52,148 nucleotides of DNA from Mycoplasmopsis agassizii (GCF_002276225.1 NZ_NQNY01000009.1:1-52148), one strand, 5' to 3'. Numbered from the stretch's first letter, positions 25,901 to 34,994 are shown. Notes: generated from the letters alone by a model not told the origin. Program-made: numbers and translations.

Positions 25901-26867
25901 TAACACTATGGCTATCTTTATCAGTCGGTACAACTACTTTAGTTATTTCATAAGCAACACCTAAATTATTAACAAAGGTATCACCTTTTTTAGTTAAGTC
26001 CTTAAAAGTAAATGATGAACTTTTAACATCTTGAATTTTTAAACTAGTTGCTACATTAGAAGCAGAGCGACTAGTAAAACGTGAATCCATGGCTTGTAAG
26101 CGTGCTGCAGTTGCTAATTCAGGAACTAAATCTGCTGAAGCGTTTAAAACTCCTTGATCAACAGTAACAACGTTTGCAATTGTGTAAGTTAAACTTCTAG
26201 TAACACTTGTATTACCAATATTACGTTTAATTGTATAAGTTACTAAAACACTAGTATCAGTTGGAGCACTGACACTATCAATTGTAATTTCAATATCTTT
26301 TCAAGTTTTAGTTGTATTAGCAATTACATCATCAGTTGTAATTTGATTAGCAGTTTTATTATTAGCACTTGCTTTTATGCTAAATGTAGCATAAAAGTCT
26401 GATTGGTTAATGTTACTTTTTTCAATTGCATCAAACAACTTAGTTGTTCCAACTTCTCGAGATAAAAAGCCTGCTATTTCCTTTGTATAAGTAACTTTTG
26501 TATTACTTGATAACTCTCTTGTTTTAGCAATGGTAACAACTAAAACTTTACCATCACTATTTTCTTTTTCAGCAACTTCCGTGATTGTGTAAAAAACACC
26601 ACCAAAAAGGTTATTACTATTAGTGTCTTGCACTGATAATAACTGTTTGTTTGTTGCTCAAAAAGTTGCCATATCCATGGCTGTATATTGAGCCTTTAAA
26701 TTGTCTTCATTTTGTAAAGAAATTTCAAGGTTTTTAGCATTATTAAGAATGTCAATAGTATTGCTGTTTATACTTTTAAGTCCTAATCCAACACCTCCAC
26801 CAACTGCTGCTCCAACAGCAACAGTTGCTCCTACGACTCCGATAATGATTTTTGCTTTTTTCTGCAT
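16941..26867 (-). CDS. Giant repeat surface protein, 3308 aa (Gli349-like in size and topology)
   Basis: One code-4 frame; every long minus-strand frame from 26867 to 17163 shares the phase and the breaks are TGA. Starts MQKKAKIIIGVVGATVAVGA, a basic end plus one hydrophobic anchor without lipobox. It carries about 20-24 units of roughly 100 residues, each with 'VTVTVTxGxG..(T)YTxxxSGFxxxxxxxxxxxxxYI'; this is the Lipoprotein_17 (PF04200) pattern. Residues about 2740-2830 hold BspA-type leucine-rich repeats (INAKAFEKAKLTTLTLPSSI). The last 280 residues (from about 3030) are different: a Gly/Asn/Ser-rich beta region, then a hydrophilic end with no second membrane helix. This suggests an N-terminally anchored rod with a distal domain, as in Gli349 of M. 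mobile. That equivalence is inferred from size, order and topology only. Confidence 0.85.
18350..18660 (-). other. BspA-type leucine-rich repeat island inside the giant gene
   Basis: Within the 3308-aa protein, about 90 residues follow the bacterial LRR_5/BspA pattern 'IxxxAFxxxxLxxLxLPxSIxxIGxxAF'; for example SIASIGESAFAAS is followed by a further, weaker turn. It interrupts the Lipoprotein_17-type array and is the only such stretch I see in the window. Confidence 0.7.
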
Positions 26868-27009
26868 AACTAGTTAATAGTCCTTTCAAAGCGCTTATTT
26901 ATTTGTAAATTTGAATATTAAAAAATCTAACAATAAAATTGTTAAACACAAATATATAAACTATTCTAATTCTTTTTAATTCTGATTATTTCTGCCGATA
27001 ATCCTAGAG

Positions 27010-27036
27010 ATTATAAACTAATGCTCCCTATATCAA
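27010..27036 (-). promoter_or_regulatory. Promoter of the giant-gene operon
   Basis: Minus-strand TATAAT at 27010-27015, with TTGATA at 27031-27036 and a spacer of 15. A leader of about 135 nt would follow. AAAGGA lies 14 nt upstream of the ATG at 26867, rather far for a Shine-Dalgarno site. Confidence 0.5.
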
Positions 27037-27344
27037 AAAAATAAAAAAATTGTTGTATTTTTTTAAAAAATATTTCTTGATAGTAGTTGCTAGTTAAAGA
27101 ATAGCTTAAATAGTTGATGAAAAAGGCTTGCAAATCCCCTTATATTAACAATTGAATTGTTAATTAAATTATAAATTATTATCCAAACTATATGTTAAAA
27201 ATCTGCTGCTTTTCACATACAAAATTTGCGTTAAAAAATAGTAAAAAGTAATAAAAATTAAACATTTTTTTAATCATTTTTTATTTTACTGACTAGTTAT
27301 TGCTAGTGTTTCAGATAAGGATTACACTAAAAACGGCATAAGAA

Positions 27345-27367
27345 AATAAGATCTATAAAATCTTATT
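27345..27367 (-). terminator. Probable terminator of the restriction-modification transcript
   Basis: An 8-bp stem (AATAAGAT / ATCTTATT) is followed on the minus strand by TTTTCTT. Confidence 0.5.
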
Positions 27368-27497
27368 CTTCTGAAATTATTAAGTTTACTACTCCAAATT
27401 GTTTTTGTTAATAATGTCTTTAAATTTATCAGTGCGAATAATAAGATCTGCTACGGTTGCTGTTAAATTTTCAGTTTCAGTTTTTAATGTTGGAGAA

Positions 27498-27794
27498 TTA
27501 GTTTCATTTATTTCTTAGCATTCATTTAAGACTTGAGCATCGGCAATAACTATAAAACTTAAACAAAATTTGCTCTAAAACAGTATTTGCATTATTTATT
27601 GCCTCTACCAAATTTTTTGTAGCAATTTGTAATTTGTTCACTGCTTGAACAAGACTACCAAATGATTGTGATAACCTGTCAACTGCAGGCGAAAAATCAC
27701 TTAACCAAATGTCTATTTGCTTCACTCTTTTTTCTAATTTATTTAATCTAGTTTTGAAGTTTTTCTTAGTGGGTTTTATATATGTAATAACCAT
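27498..27794 (-). CDS. Small coiled-coil protein downstream of the methyltransferase, possibly frame-shifted
   Basis: 98 codons with code 4 (TGA at 27522 is read as Trp). AGGAG lies 4 nt upstream of the ATG and the start is 12 nt after the methyltransferase stop, so it is probably cotranscribed. Residues about 10-75 are a good amphipathic coiled coil (RLNKLEKRVKQID, then LVQAVNKLQIATKNLVEAIN). The last 25 residues (FKFYSYCRCSSLKWMLRNKW) lose the pattern, while another frame just downstream (27375-27500) encodes a hydrophilic helical tail ending KFKDIINKNNLE. The C-terminus may therefore be the product of a frameshift. I do not recognise the family. Confidence 0.6.
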
Positions 27795-27806
27795 AACGCT
27801 CCTAAT

Positions 27807-28898
27807 TTAAAAAAGAGTACTAGTTTTGAGATATTGTCTGTAGTTTTCTCTTACTTCTGAAATTGATACTAATTTACCATTTCTTTTTACTAAAAGGAAA
27901 TCAAAAGCATTTACTCTTCGTTTATTATTTCCCATTTTAGCAGCAACTTCGTGCATTGATTCAACAGTATCTTTATATTTCAAATATCCCTTATTTTCTG
28001 AAAGAATTGCTTTTTCACCGTTTTTATGATAGAACTCTTCGCCTATTGTAAAAAATCCTTTTTCAACCATTTCAGGCATTGAAACCTTTAAGGGTTTATT
28101 ATCAAAAACAGCGTTTTCAATATCTCCTATTTCTTGTACTACATTATCTAGTCTCTTTTGACCATATTTAATGTATTTTGCATCTTGTTCGATCATTGTA
28201 TAAGATCTTCCAGTTTTTTTAGCTACGGCTGCAGTAGTCATTGTCCCACCAAAAGGGTCTAGAATTAAATCGCCTTTTTTAGTGAACAAAGTAATTATTC
28301 TATGCAATAAAGCTTCTGGTTTTTGAGTATTATGAAGTTTTTGGTTTTCATCGTCTTTCAATCTTTCAGAACCTGAGCAAACTGGAAATTCTCAAATTGA
28401 ACCCATTTGTTTACCTTTATTTAATGCTTTACCTGTTTTGTAGTTGAATGTAAATTTAGATTTTTTGCTCTTGCTAGCTCAGATCATTGTTTCGTGACTA
28501 TTGTTTAAGCGTGAACCCGAAAAATTTGGCGTTGGATTTGATTTTTTTCAGATAATGTCATTTATCACTCAAAATCCTAAATCTCTTAGAATTGAACCAA
28601 TTTCAAAAATAGATTGCATACCTGAGATCACGCATATAGTCCCATCATTTTTTAATAGTCGGTGAACTTCTGTTAGTCAACTTATAGTAAATTCTTTATA
28701 TTTTGACATTGATTCAAATTTATCTCAATCATCATCAACACCATTAAACTCGCTACCTTCAACTCTATAAAGTTTCTTTCCTTCAGCAATTTGCATAAAA
28801 TATGGTGGGTCTGCAAAACAAAAATCGAATGATTTTTCTGGCATTTTTTTCATCATTTCAATTGTTTCACTCTGTAATATTTTATTTTTAAAATTCAT
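27807..28898 (-). CDS. Adenine-N6 DNA methyltransferase, HinfI-like (predicted GANTC)
   Basis: 363 aa with code 4. The ATG at 28898 has AGGGG 8 nt upstream. The catalytic motif IV, DPPYFMQ, is near residue 30; the SAM-binding motif, DPFGGTMTTAAVAKKTGR, comes about 200 residues later, the order of beta-class N6-adenine methylases. The stretch FNGVDDDWDKF, the target-region segment NPTPNFSGSR, and HNTQKPEALLHRII match what I remember of M.HinfI (359 aa). The C-terminal 80 residues look like the RAMA domain found in HinfI/CcrM-type enzymes. Family members methylate the adenine of GANTC. It follows a broken endonuclease gene by 14 nt. All catalytic motifs look intact, so an active, now orphan, methylase is likely. 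Confidence 0.92.
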
Positions 28899-28912
28899 TC
28901 CTATTTCCCCTA

Positions 28913-29738
28913 TTACAATAAAAGTTTATTTATTTTTCTGGCTTTTTTTGCTTTTTCTAGATTATCTCCTTTTGAAAATAATTCTAATCTAAGTTGTTGA
29001 TATTTATCATCATCAGAATTTAATTTCCTTCAATAGTTATCAGGTAATTTACATAATGCTTCTAATATTTATGGGTTATTAGATAAGTCATTGTTTTCTA
29101 AGGTTCTATCAACACTTTCTTTTCGATATCTTTTCAAATGTGAAATAATTTCGTTTCAAGCATCGATTCCACCATTTAATTTGTGGAATTGCTCTGCTCC
29201 ATAATATAAATTAACATTGTAATTATCAATTTCAATTTTTTTAATTTTACTTGAATAAAAGTTTTTATTTTTTCTAAATGAATCATCCACAAATCACATA
29301 CTTGCTTCAATTTTAGTCATAGGATTTTCTGAACGGACTGCATTAACTTTTGAAATAAAATTTAGTAACTGACCTTTTTTTAGTGCTATCGTGATCATCC
29401 CTTATTTTCATTTCTATTACAAATAAAGTGTCATTACTTTTAAAAAACTGATCAATTAATAATTTATCTTTATTATCTTTAATCATTAATTTATTATTTA
29501 AATTCTCATAACCCATTCTTGAAAAATATTCTCTTACAATATCTTCAAGAAAATCACCAAACTTAATTTCTATGCTCTGAGTAATGTTTTGCATCATTTT
29601 AGTTACTGAATTAGAATATCAAAAAAGACCACTATATCTATAAGGGTTATCAATTATATTTTTGAGTAAACTTAAATAAAAATCGCTTCCAGTTTTTAGT
29701 CTTTCGGAAAGTATTTTTAGATACTCATCGTACTTCAT
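28913..29738 (-). pseudogene. Broken type II restriction endonuclease gene, HinfI-like
   Basis: A remnant of about 275 codons directly upstream of the methylase, close to the length of HinfI endonuclease (262 aa). The first half reads from ATG 29738 (ERLKTGSDFYLSLLKNIIDN), through a possible PD-(D/E)xK core (LLIDQF...LFVIEMKIRDDHDST). At the A7 run (29375-29381) the frame breaks: the original phase stops after 17 codons, while another phase resumes GQLLNFISKVNAV and continues smoothly to YGAEQFHKLNGGIDAW. A second lesion, TAA at 29069-29071, splits NNDLSNNP from ILEALCKLPDNYW. Two independent lesions mean it is a pseudogene, unless the A7 tract is a phase switch and the stop is read through. 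Nuclease assignment rests on the linked methylase and the motif. Confidence 0.82.
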
Positions 29739-30022
29739 TTATTCCATAAAAATCTCTTTTTTAAATTATACAACATAAATTATATGTAGTAAAAATGATC
29801 ACTAAATATATTTATTTTAAGGTTTAAAAAACTAAAAAATATTTTATAAATAAATTCGACTTATTTATTTTAATTGTTGTATCAAAAAGCACCAAATATA
29901 TTAATTAATTGTTGACTTCCATCTAAGAAATTATTAAAATAATTAAATTATATTCAATTTATACATAAGCATTCTAAAACCAAAAAGTTTTACATTTGTC
30001 TATTAATTTTTAAATATAAAAA

Positions 30023-30733
30023 TTAACTATTTATTTTATTCATAATAATTGCTCCTGCAATAGCAACATTTAATGATTCAAGTTTTTTATTTATTTTTAT
30101 ATAAATTTTTTCATCTAAGATTTTCAAAATAGGGTCACTTATTCCGTGTCCTTCATTTCCTAAAACAACAACTAATTTTTCATCAAAATTTAATTCATTG
30201 ATTTCCTTTGCATCTTCACTTAATAATGCACCATAAATTTTGAAGCCATATTTTTTAAAAATTAAAAATATATTTTTGTAATCCTTTTCATCGATTAAAT
30301 TGACCGAAAACGTCGCATTTCTCGATGATCTAGTAATTTTTTGATTATAAATATCTAAATTTGAAAAAACAACTGTATCAAAATTAAATGCTAATGCACT
30401 CCGAATTAAAGTACCAACATTTCCAGGATCATTAACGTTATCTAAATATAAAATACGCTTACTATTTTTAAAATCTAAATTAACTTTTTTAATTTCAACT
30501 TTAGCAATCATGTCTGGTTTTGATTCTAAATCTGAAATTGAATTAATTAAAAAATTAGCTAAATCTACATCGCATCCTTTTGGGCAATATGTAATTAATT
30601 TGACATTTAATTTTTTTGCTTCTTCAATTATTTTTGAACCTTCAATTAAAAATGCATTATGCATTAAACGACCTTTTTTAGTTGTTAAAGATTTTAAAAT
30701 TTTATACTGTTCATTACTCTTACTTGAAATCAT
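30023..30733 (-). CDS. TrmH/SpoU-family RNA 2'-O-methyltransferase
   Basis: 236 aa, the usual length of a TrmH-type enzyme with a short N-terminal substrate-binding domain. The three SpoU motifs are clear: motif 1, NDPGNVGTLIRSALAF (about residue 100); motif 2, LVVVLGNEGHGIS (about 190); motif 3, IKINKKLESLNVAIAGAIIM at the C-terminus. These form the trefoil-knot SAM site. It transfers a methyl group to a ribose 2'-OH in rRNA or tRNA; the target cannot be told from sequence. It has its own transcription unit, upstream of it lies the glpQ terminator. Confidence 0.9.
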   Translation of the reverse strand: MISSKSNEQYKILKSLTTKKGRLMHNAFLIEGSKIIEEAKKLNVKLITYCPKGCDVDLANFLINSISDLESKPDMIAKVEIKKVNLDFKNSKRILYLDNVNDPGNVGTLIRSALAFNFDTVVFSNLDIYNQKITRSSRNATFSVNLIDEKDYKNIFLIFKKYGFKIYGALLSEDAKEINELNFDEKLVVVLGNEGHGISDPILKILDEKIYIKINKKLESLNVAIAGAIIMNKINS

Positions 30734-30779
30734 ATTTAAATTATATTGTTTAATTTCAATTTAGATCAAATATATAAAA

Positions 30780-30799
30780 AAGATGCCATTTGGCATCTT
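30780..30799 (-). terminator. Terminator after glpQ
   Basis: The stem AAGATGCCA / TGGCATCTT is followed on the minus strand by a T run, immediately after the glpQ stop. Confidence 0.85.
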
Positions 30800-30800
30800 C

Positions 30801-31517
30801 TTAAAATAAGTAATTTGAGATTAAAGCAAACGTCTTTTTATTAGCTTTAAAATCATCATGATTTTTTTCACTTTTAATTGTTCAGAATAAATATTTCTTT
30901 TTAAAACTATCATAATATGTTTGATGTTTTTCATAAATATCAATTCATGGGTTAAAATATTTTATGATTGAAAATTGACTTGGATTAATGTCTTTAAATT
31001 GCTTTGCTTTTCATCATAAAAATGCTAGTGTTAACTTGTCATTAAAACTGTAAATTAATTCTAATGATTTAAAATTAAATGAACTAAAAATTAATTTATC
31101 AATCTGTTCTTGCGAATATTTTTTTAATAAATATGCCATCCTTAATTCAATTCCTGGATAATGATATTCATCAGTTTTAATTTCAATATTGATAACTTTA
31201 AATTTATCGATGTATAAATCTAAAAATTCTTCAAGGGTTAAAATAGTTTGTTTTGGCAAATCATATTTTCAAAATTTTCCAAAATCAAGTTCTCTTAATT
31301 CTTTTAAAGTTGCATCTTTAATCGTAAATTCTTTTAAAGATGTTCTTGTAGTTGTTTCATCATGAATAATTACTAATTGTTGATCTTTAGTTAAGTGAAC
31401 ATCAAGTTCAACTCCATCGAAACCAAATTGATAAGCTAAATCAAAAGCTAGTTTTGTATTTTCAGGAGCAACTGCTGAGTAGCCTCTATGGGCTAATAAT
31501 AATTTCTCTCTAGACAT
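30801..31517 (-). CDS. glpQ: Glycerophosphodiester phosphodiesterase
   Basis: 238 aa with code 4 (several TGA Trp codons). GDPD-fold signature near the N-terminus: [13 protein letters not shown] with the catalytic His and the metal-binding Glu, then [20 protein letters not shown] with the other metal ligands and second His. It hydrolyses glycerophosphodiesters such as glycerophosphocholine to glycerol-3-phosphate and an alcohol. It has no signal peptide, so it acts in the cytoplasm. Its start overlaps the end of the MFS permease gene by 8 nt, so the two are cotranslated; the permease probably brings in the substrate. The product would feed GlpO (43429-44580). In M. pneumoniae GlpQ is linked to cytotoxicity through H2O2; extension to this organism is inference. 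Confidence 0.92.
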
Positions 31518-33006
31518 TTTCTAATGTTCTTCAACGGTAAGAATCTTTTTTCAGTTTCTTAATTTCATAACGATTTCAGAAGAATAAAACAACTCCACAA
31601 ATTCAACCAAAAATAGCCACACCTAAAGCAAATAAGATGATAATGCTATACCCTTGTTGAGATGTATTTGATGAACCTGCAATTGTATAGTTTTTACCTA
31701 TTGCTGCTGAAGCAGTATAGAATCATGCATCTGGTGAAAATGCCACAAATGAAATTAAAGCATTAGTTGAAGCATATGATTTTTTAGGTACTGGTAATTC
31801 TCCGATAGTTGCATATCTAAGTGTTACCATGATTCACGAGATTCCTCCAACTATCAAGTAGAGAATTATAAAGATCGGTATCAGAGCAATTTGGTAATCT
31901 CTAGGTAGATCTTTAAAATCACCTGTACCAGGAAGTGCTAGGAAAATAGCTGCAACAATGAAACCTACTCCAAGCACTATAATTAAAGTATGAATGTAAC
32001 TTTTAGCCTTATCAGCTAATCTTCCAGTCGGCGTTGAAATCACAAACCTTAAAACATAAGTCCTAATTCCCCCGATTACTACCAAGACAATTGCAGGTGT
32101 ACCGACAGCTGCAATTCCGACATTTTTCATGTATTGTAGTAAATAGTAAGCAAAGACTGATTGGAACATGTACATTCCCATAACAAAGAAAGCATCTAGT
32201 CAAATACGAGCACTTTTTAAAACAAGTCACATATTTTTAAAACTTAGTGCAAATTTTTCTTTAGTTGTATATTCAGGCACTCATTTTAAGATTGCAAACG
32301 AAGTTAGCAATAAAAAGGCTGCAACTCAATATGCATATAGAGCATAACCTGGATTTCATTCTGGTCTAACACCTGTTTCAGGATCGACTGCTAAAACATT
32401 TTGTGCAATCACTTGGAAAATAATTCCTGCAATAAAAATGATCGCAATTCCAATTAAACCATTTCAGGTTCCTTGAACCCCATAAGAAAGACCTTGATCT
32501 TCTTTTTTAGCTTGTTGAGAAACTAATTTTCATAAAGGTGTTCAGAAAATCATTGTTGAACTCACCCCTCAACCTATGTAAATCAAGTAGTATTGAGTTA
32601 AGGTTGCTGTTGATGATTTTAATTGACCACCTGCCACTTCTGCAGTTGGGTTTGGTGATGTTAAAATCAAAGTTGCCCATCATAAAGTTAAAAGTCCTGT
32701 TGTAAATGAAGCAAGAGCAGTTAACTTTTTCGAACTAACTTTATCAGTCAGTCAACCTCCTGGTAGTTGCGTGATTAACGTAACTCATCCTACTGCAGCT
32801 ATAAATGAATCAAATTCGCTTTCAGTAACATGTAAAATGGTATGCACGTTAGGGAAAATTAAGCGAATATAATATGGCGCAGCAATAACAAAAACATCGA
32901 CAGCAGCTAGAATGAATAAAGCAATCATGGCTTTTTTACCCAGCCTTTGGTATGTAGATTTAAACTTATTAATACCTAAAGCGAAGAAGTTTTTTAGACT
33001 ATTCAT
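31510..33006 (-). CDS. MFS permease, probably for glycerophosphodiesters (GlpU-like)
   Basis: 498 aa with code 4. The ATG at 33006 is preferred over an in-frame TTG at 33027, because AAAGGA lies between them. A polytopic membrane protein with about 12 hydrophobic helices. The first loop holds '[12 protein letters not shown]', a version of the MFS A-motif (GxLxDrxGrrr); a second copy, [10 protein letters not shown], follows mid-protein as expected for the two-fold MFS repeat. It is cotranscribed and overlaps glpQ by 8 nt. M. pneumoniae has the same pairing of GlpQ with a permease needed for glycerophosphocholine use (GlpU). Substrate is inferred from this context; transport of another organophosphate is possible. 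Confidence 0.82.
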
Positions 33007-33047
33007 AATTTCATATTTCCTTTCCAAATAAAATATTTTAATTTATG

Positions 33048-33063
33048 AGGAGATTTGTCTCCT
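33048..33063 (-). promoter_or_regulatory. Perfect hairpin in the leader of the permease-glpQ operon
   Basis: A 6-bp perfect inverted repeat, AGGAGA-(4 nt)-TCTCCT, lies 42 nt upstream of the start. It contains a purine-rich AGGAGA, so it could fold with or mimic ribosome-binding sequence, or serve as an operator. Upstream is a possible -10 (TATAAC). Confidence 0.35.
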
Positions 33064-33206
33064 TGTTATATTATCTCCACAAAAACAACTTATTTAACGA
33101 ATGTTTTTCCAGAAACATTAATTTTGCATATTTTTTTCCACATTTTGGCTTTTTTTATGAAAAATGAAACTATTTTGGACAAATTTTTTTAAAAATAGGC
33201 AAAGAA

Positions 33207-33232
33207 AACCTCTTGAACAATTTCAAGAGGTT
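33207..33232 (-). terminator. Terminator after rplL
   Basis: The stem AACCTCTTGA / TCAAGAGGTT is followed on the minus strand by TTTTCTTT, 30 nt after the rplL stop. Confidence 0.85.
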
Positions 33233-33262
33233 AAATTACTTAGATGTTTAAAAAGTTAAAAA

Positions 33263-33631
33263 TTACTCAACTTTAACTTCAGCACCAGCTTCAACTAAAG
33301 TCTTTTTAATTTCTTCAGCTTCTTCAGGTTTGATGTTTTCTTTTACTTTTGCAGGTAGGTTTTCAACTAATGTTTTTGCATCCATTAGACCAATTCCTAG
33401 TAATTCTTTAACTGCTTTAATAACAGCAACTTTTTTACCACCATCAGATGTAATTGAAACTGTCACTTCTGATTTAACTGCAGCTGCAGTTTCAGCAGGA
33501 GCAGCTGCTACAGCAACAGCAGAAGGGTCGATTCCAAACTCTTCTTTCATTGCTTCAACTAGTTCCATTACTTCTTTAATATTCATTTCTTTTAATGAAG
33601 AAATAAATGATTCTTTTGTTAATTTTGCCAT
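33263..33631 (-). CDS. rplL: 50S ribosomal protein L7/L12
   Basis: 122 aa, standard length. Starts [10 protein letters not shown], with AAAGG 7 nt upstream; an upstream in-frame extension (MKGLK) is not part of the protein. N-terminal dimerisation helices ([21 protein letters not shown]), an Ala-rich hinge ([14 protein letters not shown], about 42-55), and the C-terminal factor-binding domain with [20 protein letters not shown] and the GAEVKVE end. Multiple copies bind L10 to form the ribosomal stalk that recruits the translational GTPases. Cotranscribed with rplJ. Confidence 0.97.
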   Translation of the reverse strand: MAKLTKESFISSLKEMNIKEVMELVEAMKEEFGIDPSAVAVAAAPAETAAAVKSEVTVSITSDGGKKVAVIKAVKELLGIGLMDAKTLVENLPAKVKENIKPEEAEEIKKTLVEAGAEVKVE

Positions 33632-33673
33632 TTTTAATCCTTTCAAAAATGATTTGTTTAGTTTTATATTTGA

Positions 33674-34180
33674 TTATTCAGCAGGAAGTTTATTCTCATC
33701 TGCTAATAATTTAAATGATAATGCCACTTGTTTTAGAGGGCTTAATAATGAATTTGCCAAGATTGTCAAGGCTTCTTCATAAGTTGGTAGACCAGCAACA
33801 TCTAGTACACCTTGAGCATCAATTACTTTATTTTCGTAAATTCCTGCTTTGATGACTAAATCAGGGTTATCTTTAGCAAATGACTTTAATAGTTTTGCAC
33901 CAGCAATTGCGTTTTCTTGAGCAAAGACAAAGATATTAGGTCCAACTAGGTATTGATCTAAATCAGCGTATGATTTAGATGTTACATGTTTAACCAAACG
34001 GTTTTTATAAACCTTGATATCAACACCTAAGTCTTGTGCTTTAAAACGTAAATCAGTCATTTGTGCTACTGATAAACCACGGTATTCAGCGATATAGAAA
34101 CCTTCAATAGTATTAAACTTATTTTTGATTTCATTAATAATTGCTTTTTTCTCTAAACGATTTTTTGATTCAGCGTGCAT
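33674..34180 (-). CDS. rplJ: 50S ribosomal protein L10
   Basis: 168 aa. Starts MHAESKNRLEKKAIINEI after a very strong GAGGAGGTGA site; upstream in-frame codons are leader. Typical L10 features: FYIAEYRGLSVAQMTDLR, KVYKNRLVK, and the terminal helix that carries L7/L12 dimers. rplL follows after 42 nt. The leader can fold into an L10-leader-like structure, implying autoregulation by the L10-L12 complex. Confidence 0.97.
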   Translation of the reverse strand: MHAESKNRLEKKAIINEIKNKFNTIEGFYIAEYRGLSVAQMTDLRFKAQDLGVDIKVYKNRLVKHVTSKSYADLDQYLVGPNIFVFAQENAIAGAKLLKSFAKDNPDLVIKAGIYENKVIDAQGVLDVAGLPTYEEALTILANSLLSPLKQVALSFKLLADENKLPAE

Positions 34181-34209
34181 TTTCACCTCCTCAATTAGAT
34201 AGATATTTG

Positions 34210-34258
34210 CAAGACATACACTCGGAAACAAATTAAGCTAAAAGCAGTTTCGGTCTTG
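34210..34258 (-). promoter_or_regulatory. Candidate L10 leader (autoregulatory RNA)
   Basis: On the minus strand CAAGAC pairs with GTCTTG as outer stem, and inside it GAAAC pairs with GTTTC. The 3' side between the stems has an unpaired CGAGTGTAT, giving an asymmetric internal loop like the kink-turn of known L10 leaders. Position, 30 nt before rplJ, is as expected. Assignment is by hand folding only. Confidence 0.55.
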
Positions 34259-34273
34259 ATGTATTGCCTTTTC

Positions 34274-34302
34274 ATAATACCACAATTTTTAAATTTTATT
34301 AA
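34274..34302 (-). promoter_or_regulatory. Promoter of rplJL
   Basis: TATTAT (-10) and TTAATA (-35) with a 17-nt spacer; transcription would start just before the L10-leader stem. Confidence 0.45.
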
Positions 34303-34307
34303 TTTAA

Positions 34308-34335
34308 AAATAAGAGCTTTTTAGGGCTCTTATTT
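34308..34335 (-). terminator. Terminator after azoR
   Basis: The stem AAATAAGAGC / GCTCTTATTT, followed by further T residues on the minus strand, lies 20 nt after the azoR stop. Confidence 0.8.
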
Positions 34336-34355
34336 AGCATTTTAATCTTTAGTTT

Positions 34356-34994
34356 TTATTCAGCAAACTTAGATCTACGTACTGGAATTTTTGCAAATAC
34401 TTTTGCAGCTTTTGCAATTTTACTATGATATTCATTAACCATTTCACGTGGAGTTTTACTTGCATTTTCTGCTAATTTAGTTCCTGCTACTAAAATACCT
34501 TCAGGAGTATTTGCTCCAAAAAAGCCAAATTGACCTCTTAAATATTCAGTATGATTACCTCAAGGGTATCAGCCAAATGGTGCTCCCTGAGTTGTTAAAA
34601 TCTGCACATCAAGATGATCTAATAAACCAACTGCATCATCTTTTTTAGCATATTTATATGAAAAGGTTTTGTTTGCAACATTAATATGATCAAGATAATT
34701 TTTAGTTACAGCATTAACATTAAAGTTAGTCATCGGTACACTCATAATTACCTTATTAACTGATTTTAATTGGTCAATGTACTTATCTGAATCTTCAGGA
34801 TTAAAAAATCCGTTAAATAGATTATCTCTTGTTAAACTTTTAGTTGCAATCCCAATTGTGTTTAAATCCATGTAGATGAATTCATCATCTGGTGCATGTT
34901 TTTTATATTCTTCAACAAAAACATCATTTAAAGTGCTACTTACTGATTTAGGCTCTTCAATCATTGATGTTTTGATTACTAATACTTTAGCCAT
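34356..34994 (-). CDS. azoR: FMN-dependent NADH:quinone oxidoreductase / azoreductase (AcpD family)
   Basis: 212 aa with code 4, normal for the family (about 200). The flavodoxin-like fold is shown by MAKVLVIKTSMIEEPKSVSS at the FMN phosphate site, VNKVIMSVPMTNFNVNAVTKNYLDHI around the flavin, and LTTQGAPFG before a TGA-encoded Trp. Two-electron reduction of quinones or azo compounds by NADH is the family activity. The older name, acyl-carrier-protein phosphodiesterase, is not supported by mechanism. It is a single-gene unit; a role in redox defence, useful beside H2O2-producing GlpO, is inference. Confidence 0.88.

Larger units (their letters stand above)
26868..27497. other. Long intergenic region upstream of the giant operon
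   Basis: These 630 nt hold no convincing gene. The half nearest 26868 is the leader and promoter of the giant operon; the other end holds a weak terminator at 27345-27367 and frame-shifted remnants downstream of the ORF at 27498 (see findings). The middle is very A+T rich with short palindromes only. Confidence 0.6.

Noticed and set aside
3180-26867. Some 25 separate short minus-strand ORFs
   Set aside because: They share one phase and their ends are TGA, which is Trp here; gaps that I translated codon by codon contain no TAA or TAG. They are pieces of two genes.
16929-26867. Insertion sequence or phage origin of the giant genes
   Set aside because: No transposase, integrase, terminal inverted repeats or target duplications could be found at either end.
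26868-27344. Replication origin in the A+T-rich region
   Set aside because: No dnaA gene or cluster of DnaA boxes is visible; A+T richness alone is not evidence in this genome.
33330-33782. Plus-strand 150-codon ORF antisense to rplL/rplJ
   Set aside because: Complement of conserved ribosomal protein genes.
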